Below, piece after piece: positions 58,723 through 64,000 of a DNA stretch of 64,000 nucleotides. Numbering within the stretch: the first letter of the stretch is position 1; the number at the start of each line of letters is the position of its first letter. The notes beneath the pieces were generated by a model. That model saw only the letters and a program-made list of their open reading frames with translations, did not search any database and was not told the origin of the DNA. This DNA comes from Amphiura filiformis (lineage: Eukaryota; Echinodermata; Ophiuroidea; Amphilepidida; Amphiuridae). Where the stretch lies: NCBI RefSeq assembly GCF_039555335.1, contig NW_027305502.1, positions 558,001-622,000 on the forward strand. The letters run 5' to 3'. The position numbers were made by a program, and so were the translations under genes.

Positions 58723-59702
58723 CTATAAAACAAATCACACAAGTTTAGAACCATTTTTCACAGAATTGAGTCTAGATGCAGTTATGAAGACAAAAATGAA
58801 TGTCCTCATTTCAAACTGTCAGGTCACAATTTATAATGATGAATTATGCTAATTGACTTCAGCGCGATTTCGTTATTTGCGCAGAAAATTGCGGTTTTTG
58901 ATGTCCGTTGAGTTTATTTTGTATGTGTTTTTTGATGACATGTCCATTGCACTTATCACAAAAAAATTGGAGGGAAGCTTAAAACCGGTCGAAAATCGTG
59001 CGAAATAGGTCTCATTTTCTAGGTTCAAATTCCGTATTATAGTAAGTGTTATTTAAATTATAATTTTTGCATCAAAATGTAAGTTTACAGATGAATATAA
59101 TTACTGATAAATCATGACAACACATGGTGACATGGGGCCGCCATTTTGAATTTCAACCCTGAAGTTGAACCAGAAGTCGAACTTTGTAATGAATCGGAAG
59201 TGAGATGAATATTATATTTTTTTTGTCTATTTTTAAGATCATATTTTCTGGAAAACAAAGAGGGTGTTGTTTGCTGTCATAAATCGCGCAAAAGTCGGGT
59301 CCTTGGATCAAGCGCCCTTTGCACGAGCACTACTACTCTCCCTGCTAAATGTATCATGAGAGTTCATCACGATCTCTTTAAAGATAACATTCTCAAGTAT
59401 TTGCACATTTTGATTGCATTGTGGTTAATGATTACTGAAACCAACGTGGTCAAAAGTCTGTCTAGGCCTTGTTTTATTGATGGATCGTTGAATACACTCT
59501 TGTAGTCATTTGTGTGTCAGATGCGGAGGTGTAAAATGCTGTTCACTGCACATGATTTTTTGGACAACGCAGAACTAAATAGTCATACAACCGTGTTCCC
59601 CAAGCCAAAGAATTGAAATTGAGGAGAATTATGAAAAGTAATGAATCTTTTTATGGTTTCAAAAACATGTAAGTTCATCTTCAGCTTCTGACAGTTACTC
59701 AC
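58723..59702. other. Possible intron or intergenic stretch
   Basis: AT-rich, no recognised repeat or exon. Confidence 0.45.
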
Positions 59703-59754
59703 CTGCCATAGGGTAGCAATCCATATGATCAGTAGTTACAACTGCTGGCTTTGA
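59703..59754 (-). CDS. Possible 52 bp internal exon
   Basis: Bounded by TTGTTCAATAG and a consensus donor CAG|GTGAGTAAC. Open as SKPAVVTTDHMDCYPMA plus one base. Its phase does not match the long frame of the 58546-58722 stretch, so if both are real a further exon is needed. Very short; weak support. Confidence 0.18.
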
Positions 59755-61629
59755 CTATTGAACAATACAGGTGGGTTACACAATTACACATAGCTCTTCT
59801 ACAGATGTTCAGGAGTGCTGTGTTTTAAATTGTAGTATTTGGATTGTATTTTATTGTCCAGCTGGCCTCTAATTTGCATATATATTTGCATTATTAATCA
59901 GCCTATTTTCATAATGCTAATTAATTATTCTGCTAGATTTTTTGTAATACATTAAAAAGATATATTTACAAATGCTTTGACTAAGTTTAAAGGCAAAAAG
60001 TATGGAAAATAAAAGTACCTTGAACATTGATTTTCAGCAAAATACTGGCCAGATTTACTTATTACTGAGGCTTTTCAGTCATTTTAGCTCATTAACTATA
60101 TTAATTGATAAAAACAAGAAGCTATAATGAAAATTTAAATTGATATTATGAAAACCGTATGTCCGATTTGCTTCAAACAAAAGGCATATTGATCAGTGTA
60201 CTTTGCCCTGTAGATTCAATTTGAAGTAGAATCTAAAAAACATGTTCTGAACATTTCCTGATTTCCAGTAAATGCCTATAATTCCACCTTAAGATCATAC
60301 CTTCCATAGGGGGTGTATGGATTTCAACTGGAATAGCCTAATTCAGAGTCTGTTTAAACCTCTGAATTAAAACTTATTAAAAGTAAAAATTCCTTTAAAA
60401 AGGAAAAAGAAGTGAGAGTTATAATAGACTTATAAAGCCAGGGTAACAAGATTTAGCCTGGATGTTTTGCTCCACAGAGGAATGCCTTATCATGGGAAAT
60501 GCCTTTTCAGTGATATATAAATGAATTTTACTACTCAAAAGGTGTTAGTACAAGTTCAGGGCTTATTCCAAATTCCACATTGATTAGGGTTAGGGGTTTC
60601 TTCATGCTATAACATGTCACAGCCTTTTTGCTTTTACATTTTTTAGCAACTAGACATTCTGATTTGCTTGATTGAAGTAAGATAAATATCCAAAAAAGTC
60701 CTATTAAAGTTGAGTAATCTTGAAATTGGTGAAATATTAAAAACAATCAAAAATATATCAAATTAATTGGGGAAAATGACTATTTATACAGTAGCGTGTC
60801 TGTGAGAACATAACCAAAAGCTAACAGATTTGATAGCTTGGATTGTATTTGAAGCAATTCATTAATATATCCCGCAAGAAAGAGGTTTTTTTTTTCCTCA
60901 CTTTGTTCAGATGAATAATTTCTACATGTTTAGAAGTGCACCGGGGGCATGGATTCAATATGATTGAGTTTGGTTAAAGATTTTTGTGAAGCTGCTGCTA
61001 GCAAACAAACATGTTGTTTCCTGTACGGAATCAATGGGTCTCATTAAATGGCTGTTTTGGGCTTTAAACAGGTAGTTGATTGCTTAGGTTTATATGAATA
61101 TGGAGATATTTTAAAAATATGTTTATGACATCAAAATACGCAGAACAAAATTCATCATCAATTGACTACTTTATCTGGTGTTTTTTAACCCTAACCAAAC
61201 CCTTTTTGGCAAGGGGGAAGGAAAGAAGGAAGGAAGAAGAAAAGAAGAAGAGAAAATTCTTTTTGTCGGGTGCAATTTTGATTCCCACTGACTATTTTAA
61301 CGGGCTCATTTCATCATAACAGATCAACACTCGTGGTACTCGTAATTAACATGTTTCGAGAGAAAAGTCTCTAGAGATGTAAATTTTGTCATAAAATAAA
61401 GTCACTCCGTGCCGAATGAGGTATCAAAAGATGCAGAACAAAGTTCTCCATCTATTGATTGCTTAATTTGGTAATTTAGGTTTAGTGTCTGTAAGATTTT
61501 GATTTTGTTTTAAGTGTACAGATACTTTTTATTTAGGTGCAGTATATTTGAAGAATCTAGTTTTTTTAATAGGTAGTTTTACATAGATGCCTCTCAAAAA
61601 ACCCTGAGTGCATTCACACAATAGGATGT
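59755..61629. other. Intergenic stretch
   Basis: AT-rich. Includes one end of a GGCTATTCCAG-family element at 60288-60339 (GGGGGTGTATGGATTTCAAC, GGAATAGCC). Otherwise nothing recognised. Confidence 0.5.
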
Positions 61630-63800
61630 CCAACTGAAGCCTCTCAAGGTTCCGAAGCCTTAGAGGTTTGGCCTCCTACATGTATATGAACGCAACTTTT
61701 GTGTAAATGGGTTTTCTATCGAAATATCCAAACCTGACAGGAAGCATGTATGCTTGCTGACTGGAATGTCTCAAGTGTCATTTTCGGAAGCTTAAATCTC
61801 ATATCACCTGGTCCTGGACCTGGTGCATTTGCATAGCTTGAGTTTGCCTGGACTAAAGCCTCTGAGGTTAGAATCCTTTGAGAATTGGCCTTGTCATTGG
61901 ACACAACTTACATGGGGTTTTCTGACTAGAATATCTTATCATATTCAGAAGCTTTTAGCTCATATCACATGGTCCTTTCTCTGGGTTTTTTTTGCGTAGC
62001 TTGAGTTTGCCTGGACTAAAGCCTCAGAGGTTAGAATCCTTTGAGAATGGCCTTATTATTGGACACAACTTACATGGGGTTTTCTGACTAGAATGTTTAT
62101 CTCATATCACCTGGTCCTGGACCTGGTGCATTTGCATAGCTTGAGTTTACCTGGACTAAAGCCTCAGAGGTTAGAATCCTTGGAGAATGGCCTTATTATT
62201 GGACACAACTTACATGGGGTTTTCTGACTAGAATGTTTATCTCATATCACCTGGTCCTGGACCTGGTGCATTTGCATAGCTTGAGTTTACCTGGACTAAA
62301 GCCTCTGAGGTTAGAATCCTTGGAGAATTGGCCTTGTCATTGGACACAACTTACATGGGGTTTTCTGACTAGAATATCTTGTCATATTCAGAAGCTTTTA
62401 GCTCCGATCACATGGTCCTTCCTCATGAGTTTTTTTGCATAGCTTGAACCTGCCTCTGAGGTTTAAATGAAATTTGGCCTCATGTATGGAGACAACTTAC
62501 ATGGGGTTTTCTGACTAGAATGTGCCATCATTTTCGAAAGCATTAACTCCTATCACATGGTCCTTCCTCTGGATCAGGCTTCCTCAAATAGATTTGTTGA
62601 AGCGCCACATGAAATTAAAAAAACCCTGCAAAGCGCCAGTCAATGGCTGCGAATTTGCGGGGGGAGTCAGAGGGGGGTTTCCCCCCTGTGAAGCTATCGA
62701 TTTTTAAAAAATTTGAGGTGCAAATGATGTCATTTGGTGCAAGAATTTGTACTATTTTAGCCTGTCTTTACAAGGATAACATGGGAATCGCATTGTTTAT
62801 TTATTTTTTTAAATATCTAAACGGCGCCATGCCCACTCAGGAAGCCATGGCGCGCCATGTGTGGCCAAGCAAGCCGCTATTTGCGGAGCCCTGCTCTGGA
62901 TGTTACATAGCGCTAACTATAGCCTCTGAGGTTAGAATCCTTTGAGATTTGGATTTTATGTATGGACATAACTTACGTGGGTCTTTCTTACTATAAGTAC
63001 TCCAAATTTTCTGAAGCATTTAGCTCCTATCACCTGGTCCTAGACCTGGTGCATCTGCATAGCTTGAGTTTGCTCCGACTAAAACCTCAGAGGTTAGAAT
63101 CCTTTGAAATTGGCCTTATTATTGGACACAACTTATGTGGGGTTTTCTGACTAGAATGTCATATTTGGAAGCTTTTAGCTCATAGCACATGGTCCGTCCT
63201 CTGGCTGTTTTTGCATAGCTTGAGCCTGTCCGACTGAAGCCTCTGAGGTTAGAATCCTTTGAGATTATCAGATGTGGCCGCCATATATGGACACAACTTT
63301 ATTACATGGGTTTTTCTTACTAGAAGTACTCTTATAATTTTCGGAAGCATTTAAGACCTATCACGTGGTCCTTCCTCTGGGTGTGTTTGCATTGCGCCAA
63401 CTGAAGCCTCTGAGGTTAGAATCATTTGAGATGTGGCCTCGTGTGTGGACACAACAAACATGGGTTTTTCTTACTAGAAGTACTCGTAATTTTCGGAAGC
63501 ATTTAAGACCTATCACATGGTCCTTCCTCTGGGTGTGTTTGCATAGCGCGAACTGATGGGGTTTCTTACTAGAAGTGCTTATAAATTTGGAAGCTTTCAG
63601 CTCTTATAACTTTATCGTTCCTCTAAGGTGAGCTCACGTATGGCTTAAGCCTTGAACTGAAGCCTCTGAGGTTAGATTCCTTTGAGATTTGGACTTCTGT
63701 GTGGATGCGTCTTATGTGCATACGGTTTTTCTCGTTTGAAATAGGAAGTCCAAACCGTGCAGGAAGCATGCTTACTACAGTAGAATTGCTTCTTATTTTC
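61630..63800. repeat. Degenerate tandem repeat, period about 140-165 bp
   Basis: Units share GAGGTTAGAATCCTTTGAGA, GGACACAACTTACATGGGGT, TTTCTGACTAGAATGT and CACATGGTCCTTCCTCTGG. Anchor GAGGTTAGAATCC occurs at about 61863, 62027, 62167, 62307, 62927, 63088, 63245, 63410 and (altered) 63670, with a degenerate one at 62456. The two 140 bp units at 62027-62307 are nearly identical. One unit is split by a transposon at 62575. Confidence 0.9.
62575..62893. mobile_element. 319 bp hAT-type miniature element with 8 bp target duplication
   Basis: Flanked by CTCTGGAT on both sides (62567-62574 and 62894-62901). The ends CAGGCTTCCTCAAAT and, inverted, CAGGGCTCCGCAAAT are short imperfect inverted repeats. 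Removing it and one CTCTGGAT restores a normal tandem unit (CATGGTCCTTCCTCTGGAT...AGCCTCTGAGG). An 8 bp duplication with CAGG-type ends is typical of hAT transposons. No transposase frame. Confidence 0.9.
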
Positions 63801-64000
63801 GGAAGCTATTAGCTCTTATCACCTGGGTCCCTGCGCACTTTGGGTTGACCACATGACCTTGTAGTTCCATTAGTTATCATATATTACTGTATTTTAAACC
63901 ACAATTCTATTCATTCATTGGAGTAGCATTGGAAATAAATATATTAAATATTAAATAAAATTTATTAAATAAATATCAACAATTTTTGGTGCACCCTGTA
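63801..64000. other. Window end, AT-rich
   Basis: After the last tandem unit there is AT-rich sequence (TATTAAATATTAAATAAA) with no recognised feature. Confidence 0.5.

Noticed and set aside
1..64000. A novel enzymatic, defence or toxin system
   Set aside because: Apart from DET1, no domain or gene cluster of that kind is visible on either strand. The remaining open frames are short and fall mostly in repeats.

Overview
The window looks like animal nuclear DNA: AT-rich, very gene-poor and crowded with tandem repeats and short non-autonomous DNA transposons. The only gene I can name is an intron-containing animal DET1 homologue on the minus strand. The repeat styles (TTAA-flanked foldback elements ending in TACTACACCC-type termini, and many AGGCCTAC motifs) remind me of echinoderm or hemichordate genomes. 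That taxonomic guess comes from memory, not from a search.

Bases 1-1640 hold no recognisable gene. Bases 1645-28828 are one large satellite complex with four levels: (i) a 28-29 bp self-complementary monomer; (ii) a 625 bp higher-order unit of about 22 monomers; (iii) a module of about 1.46 kb made of a TTC/ATC microsatellite, two non-repetitive blocks (called A and B here), half of a TTAA transposon and a short monomer array; (iv) a super-repeat of 7.7-9.3 kb present three times in tandem (2469-11000, 11001-18735, 18736-28054). The monomer array begins exactly inside a TTAA-type miniature transposon. An intact copy of that transposon without the array lies at 47437-47782 and acts as the empty reference. 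An older, diverged form of the satellite continues at 29824-31430.

Bases 31431-34760 are mostly intergenic with a few palindromic elements. DET1 occupies 34822-38760: a large coding exon (37235-38721), a 2.2 kb intron with nested transposons and a perfect hairpin, and a short last exon (34822-35035). Together they encode about 566 residues. DET1 is the substrate-receptor-side subunit of the DDB1-CUL4 (DCX-DET1-COP1) ubiquitin ligase. A strong splice acceptor just upstream of the ATG means at least one more 5' exon exists; a GTAAGT donor at about 45.54 kb is a candidate for its end.

Bases 38761-64000 are intronic or intergenic and dominated by nested foldback elements, a pair of about 1.2 kb elements in opposite orientation (47879-49112 and 51708-52922), a 165 bp hairpin (56814-56978), and a degenerate 140-165 bp tandem repeat (61630-63800) interrupted by a clean hAT-type element with an 8 bp target duplication. 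A few short open, splice-flanked stretches (44.54-44.91 kb plus strand; 58.55-58.72 and 59.70-59.75 kb minus strand) are possible exons that I could not identify.

I did not find a new enzymatic or defence system. The most unusual structure is the multi-level satellite that grew inside a miniature transposon.
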